A DNA stretch of 17,100 bases from contig JAGWML010000034.1 in NCBI GenBank assembly GCA_028873155.1, positions 1-17,100 on the forward strand, read 5' to 3'. The position numbers were made by a program, and so were the translations under genes. Source of the DNA: Acidobacteriota bacterium (lineage in GTDB: Bacteria; Acidobacteriota; Terriglobia; Terriglobales; Acidobacteriaceae). Shown here piece by piece: positions 6,018 to 14,248 of the stretch. The stretch's first letter is position 1, and each line of letters starts with the position of its first letter. Below the pieces are notes generated by a model. It searched no databases and was not told where the DNA came from. It saw only the letters and a program-made list of their open reading frames with translations.

Positions 6018-8021
6018 ATGACGACGGAATCAACCACGACATCCCGACCTGCACCTGCGCTGTCCACGTTTGGCGCGTGGGCATTGCTGCTCGCAATTTT
6101 TGCATCCGTGCAGTTCGCGTCGCTGTTCACGCCTCCGCTGCTGGACGACGTCGACGCGAGCCATGCACAGGCGGCCCAGCACATGGTGGAGAGCGGTGAC
6201 TGGATCACATTGAAGGTCGATGGAATCCGGTACCTTGAAAAGCCTCCGCTGCCATATTGGTTGGCCGCCGCGTCCTATCGCATCTTTGGTGAGAACGTCT
6301 TTGCCACTCACTTACAGAACGCGCTCGCTCTGCTCGGTTGTGCGTGGATCGGGTGGCTGTGGGCCCGCCGGGCCTGGGGCGCGCGGGCAGGTTTGTATGC
6401 GGCTCTTGGCATTCTCACATCGATCGGGCCATTCCTCTTTACCCGCTTTGCAATTCCAGAAGCTCTTTTGAGCTTCCTGTTCCTCTTTGCGCTCTATTGC
6501 TTCCTGACCGGCATGGAGTCGAAGCGGCCCATTCGCTTTTACGGAATGTGGGCCGCACTCGCGCTAGCCACACTGACCAAGGGGCTGATTGCGCCGGTGT
6601 TCTTCCTGGGAGCAGTCATTCCTCTCCTTCTTCTCAGTGGACAATGGCGGCGTCTGGGCCAATTCAAGCCGCTGAGTGGATTGCTGCTGTATCTCGCCAT
6701 CGCTGCTCCGTGGCACATCCTCGCGGGCCTGGCAAATCCCGACCAGGGACACCCTGTGGGCAACCATCCCACACCGGGCAATGTTCACGGCTTCTGGTAC
6801 TTCTACTTCATCAACGAGCACGTGCTGCGCTTCCTCGGCCAGCGCTTTCCGCATGACTACAACCGGCTGCCGTTTGTCGCTTACTGGCTGCTGCATCTCG
6901 TGTGGCTCTTCCCGTGGAGCCTTTTTCTTCCAGCGATGCTTCTCGTTGCGTGGAAGACCCGAAAATCCTGGCTGCAACATCTCCACCGCGATGCCGGCCA
7001 GACGGTGGACTTTTACCTGGACCATGCAGCGCGCGAGGACGTGGTTGCATACGTTTTCCGTCTCAAGTTCCGCGTGCGCACGGCCTGGCTCCTCGGATTG
7101 TTCTCCGCGTTTACGCTGCTCTTCTTCTCGATCTCGACCAACCAGGAGTACTACACCTTTCCCGCATGGCCGCCACTGCTCATCCTCATGGCAGGGGTAA
7201 TCGCCGTAACCGAAGAAAGTGACGAACACTCAGCCGCTTCAGGATCGTCGTCCTCGGTCTCGACTACGTGGCTTACTGCAGCACATGCCATCTTTGCGGT
7301 TGCCGGCGTTCTTTCCGCGGCGGCGCTGGGATGGGGTCTGTGGCAGTCGCGTCAGCTGCCTTTTGTGCCGGACATCGGAACGCTGCTGGCTCATCGCGAC
7401 GTGGGCGGCTACACGCTCTCGATGTCGCATTTCTTCGACCTCACCGGTCCGTCGTTCGCAGCGCTGCGCCTGCCCGCAATCCTGGCGGCGATTACACTCC
7501 TCATCGGCCCTGCCGTGGGATGGCTTTTGAGAGTCCGGCGCAGACACGTCGCAGCAACAGTCAGCGTTGCACTCACCTCGGCGCTTTTCCTTGTGGCCGC
7601 TCACATCGCCTTCGCACGCTTCGAGCCGATGCTCAGCTCCAGCGAAATGGCAGACACCATCGTGCGCGCAGGTTCTTCTTCCGACTCCTTCATCATTTTT
7701 GGAGACCAATCGGATGCTTCCTCGGTGGTGTTTTACACACACGAATTCTTCCGCAAGCCCGCCTTTGTGGTCCTGGAACCCTGCTCCCCGCATGGCGCAG
7801 GCTCTTCTCTGCTGTGGGGATCCTGCTATCCGGACGCACCGCACATCTTCCTCAGTGAAGACCAGCTCTCAAAGATGTGGGGCACGGGCGAACGCAAATG
7901 GCTCTTTGCACAGGATACGAATCAGAGCAAAGTCGAGCAGTTGCTGGCTGGGCGTCTCTATCCCGTGCAGTCCATCGCAGACAAGGCACTCTGGACGGAT
8001 CGGCCATTGGAGAAGCGCTAG
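6018..8021 (+). CDS. ArnT/PMT-type (GT-C fold, GT39/GT83-like) polytopic membrane glycosyltransferase
   Basis: This 667-residue inner-membrane protein has the N-terminal signature of the dolichyl-phosphate-mannose/undecaprenyl-phosphate-aminoarabinose transferase superfamily. A first helix (about 18-38) is followed by LLDDVDASHAQAAQHMVESGDW, with the catalytic acidic residues D43/D44/D46 in the first periplasmic loop, and then by GIRYLEKPPLPYW (about 69-81), a motif typical of ArnT-like enzymes. About ten or more further hydrophobic segments follow, then a soluble C-terminal periplasmic domain (about 530-667). These enzymes use a polyprenyl-phosphate sugar to modify lipid A, protein or other lipids on the periplasmic face. 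Acceptor and sugar cannot be told here. It converges with the HpnI-like gene, leaving 17 bp between the stop codons, so a shared role in envelope lipid glycosylation is possible but only inferred. Confidence 0.85.
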   Translation: MTTESTTTSRPAPALSTFGAWALLLAIFASVQFASLFTPPLLDDVDASHAQAAQHMVESGDWITLKVDGIRYLEKPPLPYWLAAASYRIFGENVFATHLQNALALLGCAWIGWLWARRAWGARAGLYAALGILTSIGPFLFTRFAIPEALLSFLFLFALYCFLTGMESKRPIRFYGMWAALALATLTKGLIAPVFFLGAVIPLLLLSGQWRRLGQFKPLSGLLLYLAIAAPWHILAGLANPDQGHPVGNHPTPGNVHGFWYFYFINEHVLRFLGQRFPHDYNRLPFVAYWLLHLVWLFPWSLFLPAMLLVAWKTRKSWLQHLHRDAGQTVDFYLDHAAREDVVAYVFRLKFRVRTAWLLGLFSAFTLLFFSISTNQEYYTFPAWPPLLILMAGVIAVTEESDEHSAASGSSSSVSTTWLTAAHAIFAVAGVLSAAALGWGLWQSRQLPFVPDIGTLLAHRDVGGYTLSMSHFFDLTGPSFAALRLPAILAAITLLIGPAVGWLLRVRRRHVAATVSVALTSALFLVAAHIAFARFEPMLSSSEMADTIVRAGSSSDSFIIFGDQSDASSVVFYTHEFFRKPAFVVLEPCSPHGAGSSLLWGSCYPDAPHIFLSEDQLSKMWGTGERKWLFAQDTNQSKVEQLLAGRLYPVQSIADKALWTDRPLEKR

Positions 8022-8038
8022 ATTGCGCCATGGGCTTG

Positions 8039-9214
8039 CTATGCAGCCCGCATGCGTCCGCCCGGCAGCAGCTCGAAGACGCGCCCGCGCCACAGGATTC
8101 GACTCGAACCATAACTGGCCGCCCAGAAACAAAAACCCATCAGGTCGCGGAGAGGATAGAGCACCAGCAGCCCGAACCAGCTTGCGTCTTCCACCACAAG
8201 CCGCCCAACCGTCACGGAAAGCGCCAACCGGGTGGCGACGCTCCAGGCAAACATAGCCACGCCCCAGCCCACATGCCCCATCGCGCACGCAACGGCAAGC
8301 CCTAGAAGCCCAAAAGGCATGCTGAACGTGAGCGCAGTTCCAAAGTGTCCCTTAGGGCGCGAGAAGCGAGTCGACTTCATCCAGCGCACCTGATGTTTGA
8401 GGGACGCCACCAGAGTTGAGTTGATGACCATGTGATCAATTGCGTGGTGGCTCAAGACTACTGTCTGCCCAAGTCGATGCGTCTCGTATCCAAGAACGAA
8501 ATCATCGGCGCAATAATCCGCCGTGACTTTGAAGCCGCCCATGGCGCGAATCGTCGCTCGGCGAAAAGCCATGGTCGGCCCAAGCGTAAACTGCATGCCT
8601 TCCATCATCCGCGCCACTAGCACGCCTGCGGTCATCTCGACTGACATGCCGACAGCCTCCAGCCGCGCCCACAGTCCGCCTTCCGCGGCCACGCCCCGAT
8701 AGGGGCAAGTCAGCCCGCCCACACGCTCGTCGGCAAATGGCATCGCAACCGCCCGCAGGTAGTCCGGCGTCACGCGCACATCGCTGTCGCTGATGACCAG
8801 AAGGTCGTGCGTGGCTGCGGCTTCCATCTTCTCCATGGAGATGGCTTTGTCGTTGATGTAGTCCGGCTGTCCTCCCGTGGATAGAAACTGCACCGGGATC
8901 TGCGGATGGCGCGCAGCTACGCGGCGCGCAATGGCAAGACCTGCGTCCTCTGCCGAGCGCGCACAAAAGAGAATCTCGTAGGCTGGATAGTCCTGCTGAA
9001 AGAAGCTGTCCAGATAGGACTCAAGGCCGGGTTCTGCTCCGTGCAGCGGCTTGAGCAAAGAGAGAGGCGGCGTGAAGCCCGGCCGCTCAACGAGTTGCCT
9101 CAGTTCCAACCTACGCTCGCGCAGATAGCGCGGCACGGCCCACAGCGTCATGCCCGCAAAAACCGAAGAGGTCAGCAGGCCAAAGAGGGCCAAAGCAAGC
9201 AGAGCGTACATCAT
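8039..9214 (-). CDS. hpnI: GT2/GT21 glycosyltransferase, HpnI-like (hopanoid) / ceramide glucosyltransferase family
   Basis: This 391-residue membrane-associated processive-type glycosyltransferase has an N-terminal helix (about 3-26) and a GT-A domain with LKPLHGAEPGLESYLDSFFQQDYP (about 54-77), a strong family hallmark. It also has the DSD metal/nucleotide motif at 143-145, the YCADDF acceptor acidic pair D237/D238 and a (Q/R)xxRW motif as QVRW at 275-278. C-terminal hydrophobic segments (about 295-370) anchor it. HpnI adds GlcNAc to bacteriohopanetetrol as the first step towards glucosaminyl-hopanoids; ceramide glucosyltransferases share the motifs. No hpnJ, hpnK or squalene-hopene cyclase is nearby, so substrate is uncertain. 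The start is one of two adjacent ATGs, with GAAGG four or seven bases upstream. It lies 42 bp after the TauE/SafE gene on the same strand and may be co-transcribed with it. Confidence 0.75.
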   Translation of the reverse strand: MMYALLALALFGLLTSSVFAGMTLWAVPRYLRERRLELRQLVERPGFTPPLSLLKPLHGAEPGLESYLDSFFQQDYPAYEILFCARSAEDAGLAIARRVAARHPQIPVQFLSTGGQPDYINDKAISMEKMEAAATHDLLVISDSDVRVTPDYLRAVAMPFADERVGGLTCPYRGVAAEGGLWARLEAVGMSVEMTAGVLVARMMEGMQFTLGPTMAFRRATIRAMGGFKVTADYCADDFVLGYETHRLGQTVVLSHHAIDHMVINSTLVASLKHQVRWMKSTRFSRPKGHFGTALTFSMPFGLLGLAVACAMGHVGWGVAMFAWSVATRLALSVTVGRLVVEDASWFGLLVLYPLRDLMGFCFWAASYGSSRILWRGRVFELLPGGRMRAA

Positions 9215-9256
9215 TCAGCCTTCAGGATACCCGTGTCTGCCGGAACCGGAACGTAC

Positions 9257-9970
9257 TCAATGAAGGTGGACGAACGACTGGACCACCAAAGCCACCCCGA
9301 TCACCGCCAGCCCGAAATATACAAAGCGGCGAAATATCTCGGCGGAAAGCCTCTGGTTGATCGTTCGCCCGAGAAGAACAGCCGGAATCAACACGGGCAG
9401 ACAGAGCAGGTAATCCCTTGTGACAACTGGTGTCCATAATCCAATTCTCAGGTAACCACACATTCCCAACAGGCTCGCCGGCAGGAAGTAGGCCTGCAAA
9501 GTCGCCCGGAAGCGCTGCGCTGTCCACCCCTGCAGGGAGCCGTAGACCACCAGTGGTGGTCCGTTCATGCCATACGCGCCGCCAAGCACTCCGGCACAAA
9601 ACCCGCAGCCCAGCAGCCAAAACTTGGCGTCATCCTGCAGTTGCAGCCGCACGCTCCCGACGAGGCTGAATACCGAAAAAAGAAGGATGAAGCCTCCCAA
9701 TCCCGCCTTAATCAGTACTTCTGGCACGCGGGTCAGAAGAAAGAGACCGAGCGGCAGTCCAAAGAGGGTGGCTACGAGCAAACCGCCCGCACTGCTCAGG
9801 TGAATCTGGCGCCAATCCTGCGCGACCACTACCGCGGCAATCGTGATGGACACCAACACAGCGAGCGGCGCGGCCACCTGCAGCGGAATCAGGAACGCCA
9901 GCAAGGGAACGGCAATCAGCGCCTCGCCAAACCCGAATGTCGAACGCACCAGGGTAGCGACAAAGACCAC
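9257..9970 (-). CDS. TauE/SafE family anion permease (sulfite/sulfonate exporter-like); start probably further upstream at ATC 10000
   Basis: The reading frame encodes a polytopic membrane protein (237 residues from the GTG at 9970). It has the TauE/SafE (DUF81) N-terminal hallmark RSTFGFGEALIAVPLLAF, a mid-protein GGAYGMNGPPLVVYGS repeat of the same motif and about eight hydrophobic segments. The GTG start would cut into the first membrane helix and has no Shine-Dalgarno sequence. Ten codons upstream in the same frame, an ATC codon (9998-10000) follows AGGAG (10007-10011) by six bases and would restore an N-terminus IHFASIFVLVVVFVATLVRS, giving 247 residues. The frame is closed by a TAG at 10016-10018, which is also the hspR stop codon, so no ATG/GTG/TTG start exists that gives a full helix. 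Family members move sulfite, sulfoacetate or other organic anions; substrate here is unknown. Confidence 0.85.
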   Translation of the reverse strand: MVFVATLVRSTFGFGEALIAVPLLAFLIPLQVAAPLAVLVSITIAAVVVAQDWRQIHLSSAGGLLVATLFGLPLGLFLLTRVPEVLIKAGLGGFILLFSVFSLVGSVRLQLQDDAKFWLLGCGFCAGVLGGAYGMNGPPLVVYGSLQGWTAQRFRATLQAYFLPASLLGMCGYLRIGLWTPVVTRDYLLCLPVLIPAVLLGRTINQRLSAEIFRRFVYFGLAVIGVALVVQSFVHLH

Positions 9971-9997
9971 GACAAGGACAAAAATGCTGGCGAAATG

Positions 9998-10011
9998 GAT
10001 GGGGATCTCCT
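9998..10011 (-). promoter_or_regulatory. Shine-Dalgarno and candidate non-canonical ATC start of the TauE/SafE gene
   Basis: On the minus strand AGGAG (10011 to 10007) is followed by six bases and ATC (10000 to 9998), ideal ribosome spacing. The site lies 4 bp downstream of the hspR stop codon, consistent with translational coupling. The ATC encodes the residue just before HFASIF, where TauE/SafE proteins normally begin. Confidence 0.45.
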
Positions 10012-10015
10012 GCGT

Positions 10016-10420
10016 CTACTGCTTCCTGCCGCCCGCCGGCCTCACAACCGGTGGCTTGCGCAAGGGCACAATCGCGCCTTGCGGCGCAGGCGTGGCCTGC
10101 TGGAAGCGCGAAAGCATCTCGGAGCGCACATATTCAACAAAGCTCTGCATCTGCCGGTTCATCTCTTCCATCCGCTCGCGCATCTGCAGAATGATGGCAA
10201 TGCCTGCAATGTTTACGCCCAGATCGCGCGCCAGGTTCAGGATGAACTCCAGCCGCTCCAGATCCTCGTCGGTATACAGCCGCGTGTTCCCTTCCGTGCG
10301 CGAGGGCTTGAGAAGCCCCTCTCGCTCATACAGGCGCAGCGTCTGCGGGTGAATCTCGTACATCTCGGCCACCGCCGAAATCATGTACGCGCCCTTGGAT
10401 TTGCGTTTCGCGGCCATCAT
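10016..10420 (-). CDS. hspR: MerR-family heat-shock repressor HspR
   Basis: This 134-residue MerR-type regulator has a winged HTH at about 13-55: MISAVAEMYEIHPQTLRLYE, then REGLLKPSRTEGNTRLYT. The HPQTLR(L/Q)YE(R/K)EGLL..RT.GN.RLY pattern is diagnostic of HspR rather than of metal-sensing MerR proteins. A coiled-coil/dimerisation helix (about 75-105) and a basic Pro-rich tail follow. HspR represses chaperone genes by binding HAIR elements with DnaK as co-repressor. It lies 39 bp downstream of dnaJ on the same strand, as in dnaK-grpE-dnaJ-hspR operons of actinobacteria, but here dnaK is 4 kb away and grpE is absent from the window. There are tandem ATGs at the start; AAGGA directly abuts the first (10420), so the second (10417) may be used. 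The TauE/SafE gene follows within a few bases of its stop codon. Confidence 0.92.
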   Translation of the reverse strand: MMAAKRKSKGAYMISAVAEMYEIHPQTLRLYEREGLLKPSRTEGNTRLYTDEDLERLEFILNLARDLGVNIAGIAIILQMRERMEEMNRQMQSFVEYVRSEMLSRFQQATPAPQGAIVPLRKPPVVRPAGGRKQ

Positions 10421-10459
10421 TCCTTCGCACCAGCTTAGTCTATGCCGGGAAGAAATCCT

Positions 10460-11638
10460 TCACATTTTGTCAAACAGCTGTACGCGCGGATCCTGGTTGT
10501 TCAGCTTTGCCAGCTCGCGCATAATCTCCCGGCTGCGCTCATCCTGCAAATGCGGCACCACCACCTCGACAGTCACAATCTGGTCGCCGCGCTGGCCGGG
10601 ATGGGACGCACTTTCTACGCCACGTTCCCGCATGCGCAACTTCTGCCCACTCTGGGTGCCCGGCGGGATCTTCAACTGCGCACGTCCATCGATGGTCGGC
10701 ACATCCACCTTGGCGCCAAGGCTGGCTTCTGGCACCGTCACCGGCACCGTGAGGTGAATATCGTCGCCCATGCGGCTGAAGACTGGATGTGTGCCCGTGC
10801 GCACGATGACAAATAGATCACCCTGCGCGCCCCCGTGCACTCCCGCATTGCCCTTCCCCTGCAGCCGGATGCGCTGGCCATCGCGTGTACCGGGCTTGAT
10901 CCGAAACTCCACAGTCTCCGTTCGGCTCACCGTGCCCTCGCCGTGGCACGTGCCGCAGGTGTTGGCCGTCCGTCCGGTACCGTTACATCGCGGGCACGGA
11001 ATGTTGAACTTCATCCGCCCGCCCATCTGTGTCACCTGTCCGCTGCCGTTGCACTCCGGGCATGGCATCGGTCCTCCGGTCTGAGCCTGTCCATGGCAGG
11101 TGGGACACGTCTCCTGCCTGTGAATCTGCATCCGCGCCTGTCCCCCGCGAATCGCAGTCCAGAAATCTACGGTCGCCTGATACTCCAGATCCGTCCCGGC
11201 CTGCGGGCCGCGCGGACGCTGCGTCTGTTGCGCTCCCGAGAAAATCCCGGAAAAAATGTCCTTGAAGCCGCCCCACCCAGAAGTGCCGGATTGTGCTCCC
11301 GCTCCACCGCTGAACCCGGAAAAATCGAATCCCCCAAAATCCACAGGGCCCCCACCCCCCGCGCCCTGCTGCCGCGCATAGGCCTCGGCCTGCGCCGGAT
11401 CAATCTGATCCGAGTAGAAGCCGAGCTGGTCGTACACCTTGCGCTTCTTCACATCGCTCAGCACATCGTTGGCCTCGGAGATCTCCTTGAACTTTTCTTC
11501 CGCGCGCTTATCGCCCGGATTCACGTCCGGGTGGTACTTCCGAGCCAGCTTGCGAAAGGCCTTACGAATCTCCTCGGGTGTGGCGGATTTCTTCACGCCG
11601 AGCGTCGCATAGTAGTCCTTGTTCTGTGTGGTGGGCAT
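10460..11638 (-). CDS. dnaJ: Chaperone protein DnaJ (Hsp40, type I)
   Basis: This 392-residue co-chaperone stimulates DnaK ATPase and delivers substrates. In order it has a J domain (about 7-73) with HPD at 36-38, a Gly/Phe-rich linker (about 92-135), a zinc-binding domain with four CxxC pairs (C178/C181, C193/C196, C215/C218, C228/C231) and a C-terminal substrate-binding domain. The ATG at 11638 (MPTTQNKDYY) follows GAAGAAGA and was chosen over a TTG four codons upstream. The first zinc repeat reads CPTCHGQA, slightly off the CxxCxGxG consensus. It is the first gene of the dnaJ-hspR-TauE/SafE-(hpnI-like) run. Its separation from dnaK by an exporter and tspO is unlike the usual dnaK-dnaJ adjacency. 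Confidence 0.95.
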   Translation of the reverse strand: MPTTQNKDYYATLGVKKSATPEEIRKAFRKLARKYHPDVNPGDKRAEEKFKEISEANDVLSDVKKRKVYDQLGFYSDQIDPAQAEAYARQQGAGGGGPVDFGGFDFSGFSGGAGAQSGTSGWGGFKDIFSGIFSGAQQTQRPRGPQAGTDLEYQATVDFWTAIRGGQARMQIHRQETCPTCHGQAQTGGPMPCPECNGSGQVTQMGGRMKFNIPCPRCNGTGRTANTCGTCHGEGTVSRTETVEFRIKPGTRDGQRIRLQGKGNAGVHGGAQGDLFVIVRTGTHPVFSRMGDDIHLTVPVTVPEASLGAKVDVPTIDGRAQLKIPPGTQSGQKLRMRERGVESASHPGQRGDQIVTVEVVVPHLQDERSREIMRELAKLNNQDPRVQLFDKM

Positions 11639-11942
11639 TCTTCTTCTCAATTCCCCATCAGGTTAAGACAGGACATCCCGAATGGCAGATCCGGAATTCC
11701 GTCCCCTGAACGTTCATCGGCTCGAACCCTGGGAACTTCCGGCTCCAGGCCCAGGTCATTGCAGGCCACTATCAGTCAGCTCTCTTTGCGCTTTGTTCAT
11801 ACTGACCAGAGTCGCGCGCGGCAGGTCCCAGCCCCAGCATAGCAATTCCCAGAAATTCAGGCCTTTGAGTACTTAGATTCCGGATCCCGCTTCCAGGCTT
11901 CATCCGCGCCGTTGTCCATCGGCTCCAGCTTCCCCGCAGCAC
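11639..11942. promoter_or_regulatory. 304-bp gap upstream of dnaJ, downstream of the MFS gene
   Basis: This region should hold the dnaJ-hspR promoter. No convincing sigma-70 pair or full HAIR element is seen. On the minus strand CTAAGTACTCAA (11876 to 11865) matches the CTAAGTCACTCAA core of the dnaK promoter dyad apart from one missing base. There are also short palindromes GAACGTTC (around 11708-11715) and GGAACTTCC (around 11751-11759). A 20-codon ORF (11919 to 11857, minus strand, peptide begins MDNGADEAWK) with GGAG three bases before its ATG lies here. I do not call it a gene. Confidence 0.4.
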
Positions 11943-13523
11943 TTAATGAGCCCCAGGTGGCGGGGCAGCGTGTCTGGAAGGCTTCCTGAAGAGCCACACC
12001 GCAGCCGCGCAGAAGAATGCCAGCAGCGCCGTCCAGCGAAAGACATCGACATAGGCCAGCAGCGCCGCCTGCTGCCCCATCAGCCGATAGAAGATGCCCA
12101 GGGAGCCAGGCCGCGCCTGCGCCCGGCCCAGGTAATGACTCAGGTAGGCCGCGCTCATTGCAGCTTTTTGTTGCAACTCCGGATCGCTCGGCGTGAGGTG
12201 GGCGCTCAAATAGGTCTGGTGCAGGTCGGCCCTCCGAATGAGCGCCGTGGTCGCCATCGCAATCCCTACCGACCCGCCAATGTTGCGCAGCATATTGAAC
12301 AGCCCTGTGGCATTTCCCATCTCCTCCCGCGGAATCGTCGAGGTCGTCATGGTCGCCAGTGGCACAAAGACAAAGCTTAACGCGAATCCTGTCAGCAGTA
12401 TCGGCAATAGGAGCGTGAACGGTCCAATCTCCAGGTTCACCGTTCCGAAGATCAGCGAGCAGACGCCGAAGCCGATAAACCCAGCGCTGAGAAGCTTCCG
12501 ATTGTCCACCCTTGAGCCGAGCATCCCAACAACCGGCGAACCAATGAACGATCCGATTCCGCGCGGCCCCACCACCAGCCCAGCCGTGAAGGCCGTGTAG
12601 CCAAGGATCTCCTGGTAATAGAGGGGCAGGATCGCAATGGTGATATAGATGCACATGCCCAGCAGGGCGATCAGAAAGCAGCCGGTCCTGAAGTTGCGGT
12701 CTTTGAGCACATGCAGGTCAACGAGCCCCTTGGGATTGGTCCACGAGCGCCAGATCCACCCCACCAGAGCAAGCACCAGCGCCATCACAGCCAAACGCAC
12801 CCAGAGCGCGCCAAACCAGTCGTCTTCCTGCCCCTTGTCCAGCACCACCTGCAGGCAGCCGGTCCACACAATCAGCAGGCCAAAACCGATGTTGTCAAAG
12901 GCACCTACTTTCGCATGCTTGATGTACGGCGGATCATGGACGAAGCGACTGATGAGGATGACGGCCAGAATGCCGACCGGAATGTTGATGTAGAACGCAT
13001 ATCTCCAGCTGAATGTGTCCGTAAGCCAGCCGCCCAGCGTAGGCCCCAGCACGGGAGCCACCACAATGCCAAGGCCGTAGGCAGCCATCGACATGGACCG
13101 CTGCTCCGGCGGAAAACTCTCCAGCAGAATCGATTGCGAGAGCGGTTGCAGCGCCCCTCCGCCCGCGCCCTGCACAATGCGGGCGAGCAGAATCACCCCG
13201 AGCGTGGGTGCAGCCCCACAGAAGAATGAGGCGATAGTAAACAGCACCACGCAGGAAAGCAGGAACCGCTTGCGCCCAAAGCGCCGGGCAAACCAGTTCG
13301 AGGCGGGTAAAATCACGGCATTGGCAACCAGGTAGCTGGTCAGCACCCACGTAGCCTCAGAATTCGACGCCGAAAGCGAGCCTGCGATGTACGGCAGCGC
13401 CACCGAAGCGATGGCCGTATCCAGCACCTCCATGAACGTCGGCAGCATCACAGACACTGTTACCAGCCAGGGATTCACTCCCTGAGTGAGTGGGTAGCGT
13501 GCTGGTGCATGCGTTGTCGCCAT
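11943..13523 (-). CDS. DHA2-family (EmrB/QacA) 14-helix MFS drug exporter
   Basis: This 526-residue major-facilitator transporter probably exports hydrophobic drugs or metabolites by proton antiport. Landmarks are motif D1 LDTAIASVALP (34-44), motif A in the loop 2-3 region NWFARRFGRKR (76-86), the antiporter motif C region GIVVAPVLGPTLGG (about 152-165), and FSWRYAFYINIPVG (about 171-184), all typical of the EmrB/QacA subfamily. Fourteen hydrophobic segments can be traced and the length is standard. There is no EmrA-type membrane-fusion gene or TetR/MarR regulator next to it; the partner may be encoded elsewhere or not needed. It is divergent from tspO over a 179-bp gap. The start is the ATG at 13523 with a weak Shine-Dalgarno sequence. 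Confidence 0.92.
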   Translation of the reverse strand: MATTHAPARYPLTQGVNPWLVTVSVMLPTFMEVLDTAIASVALPYIAGSLSASNSEATWVLTSYLVANAVILPASNWFARRFGRKRFLLSCVVLFTIASFFCGAAPTLGVILLARIVQGAGGGALQPLSQSILLESFPPEQRSMSMAAYGLGIVVAPVLGPTLGGWLTDTFSWRYAFYINIPVGILAVILISRFVHDPPYIKHAKVGAFDNIGFGLLIVWTGCLQVVLDKGQEDDWFGALWVRLAVMALVLALVGWIWRSWTNPKGLVDLHVLKDRNFRTGCFLIALLGMCIYITIAILPLYYQEILGYTAFTAGLVVGPRGIGSFIGSPVVGMLGSRVDNRKLLSAGFIGFGVCSLIFGTVNLEIGPFTLLLPILLTGFALSFVFVPLATMTTSTIPREEMGNATGLFNMLRNIGGSVGIAMATTALIRRADLHQTYLSAHLTPSDPELQQKAAMSAAYLSHYLGRAQARPGSLGIFYRLMGQQAALLAYVDVFRWTALLAFFCAAAVWLFRKPSRHAAPPPGAH

Positions 13524-13702
13524 CTCTGCCGGAACAATTGAGCTTACAGGATTACCCCAAACGTGTGACCGGCCAAGCCAACCCAGGCTATTGCCAACCG
13601 CCGCGGGCGTCCAGGAATATGGTCCAAGCGGAATCTGGCCAGCCTATTGAAGATCGAAGGTCAGCTCCACACTCTGTGAGGTAGGTTCTGCAAGGAGAAG
13701 AC

Positions 13703-14176
13703 ATGAAGCGCTGGATGGGACTGCTGGGCTGGATGATCCTCTGCCTCGGAGTTGGGGCTCTGAGCAGCGCCTTCACCGTCAGCCAGGTCCATACCTGGTA
13801 TCACACCCTCACCGCACCTTCCTTCGCGCCACCCAACTGGGTTTTTGCTCCGGTGTGGACCGCGCTCTATACGATGATGGCGGTTGCCGCCTGGCAGGTC
13901 AGCCAATCCCCTGTATCCGAACAGCGCAAGTGGGCTCTTTGTATCTTTCTCATACAGCTAGGCTTAAACTTCCTTTGGTCCATTATTTTCTTTCGCGAGC
14001 ACGCCATAGCCCAGGCACTGGTCGAGATTCTGGTTCTCTGGCTCTTCATCGGCGCAACCACTCTCGCGTTCAGCCGAATCTCCGCTCGTGCAGCCTTGTG
14101 GATGGTCCCTTACTGGCTCTGGGTGTCATTTGCAGCCGCCCTCAACTGGGCATTCCTCCGTTTGAACCAGGCGTAG
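13703..14176 (+). CDS. tspO: TspO/MBR family tryptophan-rich sensory protein
   Basis: This 157-residue five-helix membrane protein of the translocator/peripheral benzodiazepine receptor family binds porphyrins and, in bacteria, affects tetrapyrrole metabolism and stress responses. Conserved family features include WYHTLTAPSFAPPNWVFAPVW (about 32-52), LYTMMAVAAW, LNFLWSIIFF, and the C-terminal PYWLWVSFAAALNWAFLRLN. The Trp-rich composition and length are typical. AAGGAG lies about seven bases before the ATG. It sits between the divergent exporter and dnaK, 143 bp ahead of dnaK on the same strand. With ccm genes in the same window there is a loose haem/porphyrin theme, but nothing shows co-regulation. 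Confidence 0.92.
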   Translation: MKRWMGLLGWMILCLGVGALSSAFTVSQVHTWYHTLTAPSFAPPNWVFAPVWTALYTMMAVAAWQVSQSPVSEQRKWALCIFLIQLGLNFLWSIIFFREHAIAQALVEILVLWLFIGATTLAFSRISARAALWMVPYWLWVSFAAALNWAFLRLNQA

Positions 14177-14210
14177 ACCTGACTCAAAATCCCGCATCCA
14201 GAGCATACAA

Positions 14211-14229
14211 GTCACTCCCCACTAGTGAC
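14211..14229 (+). promoter_or_regulatory. Inverted repeat GTCACT-N7-AGTGAC upstream of dnaK
   Basis: A perfect 6-bp dyad (14211-14216 and 14224-14229) with a 7-bp spacer. The half-site context AAGTCACTC (14209-14217) is repeated directly at 14258-14266 inside the second dyad. It is probably a regulator site in the tspO-dnaK gap, and the protein is unknown. Confidence 0.45.
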
Positions 14230-14248
14230 AAAAAGTAAATCAAGAAAA

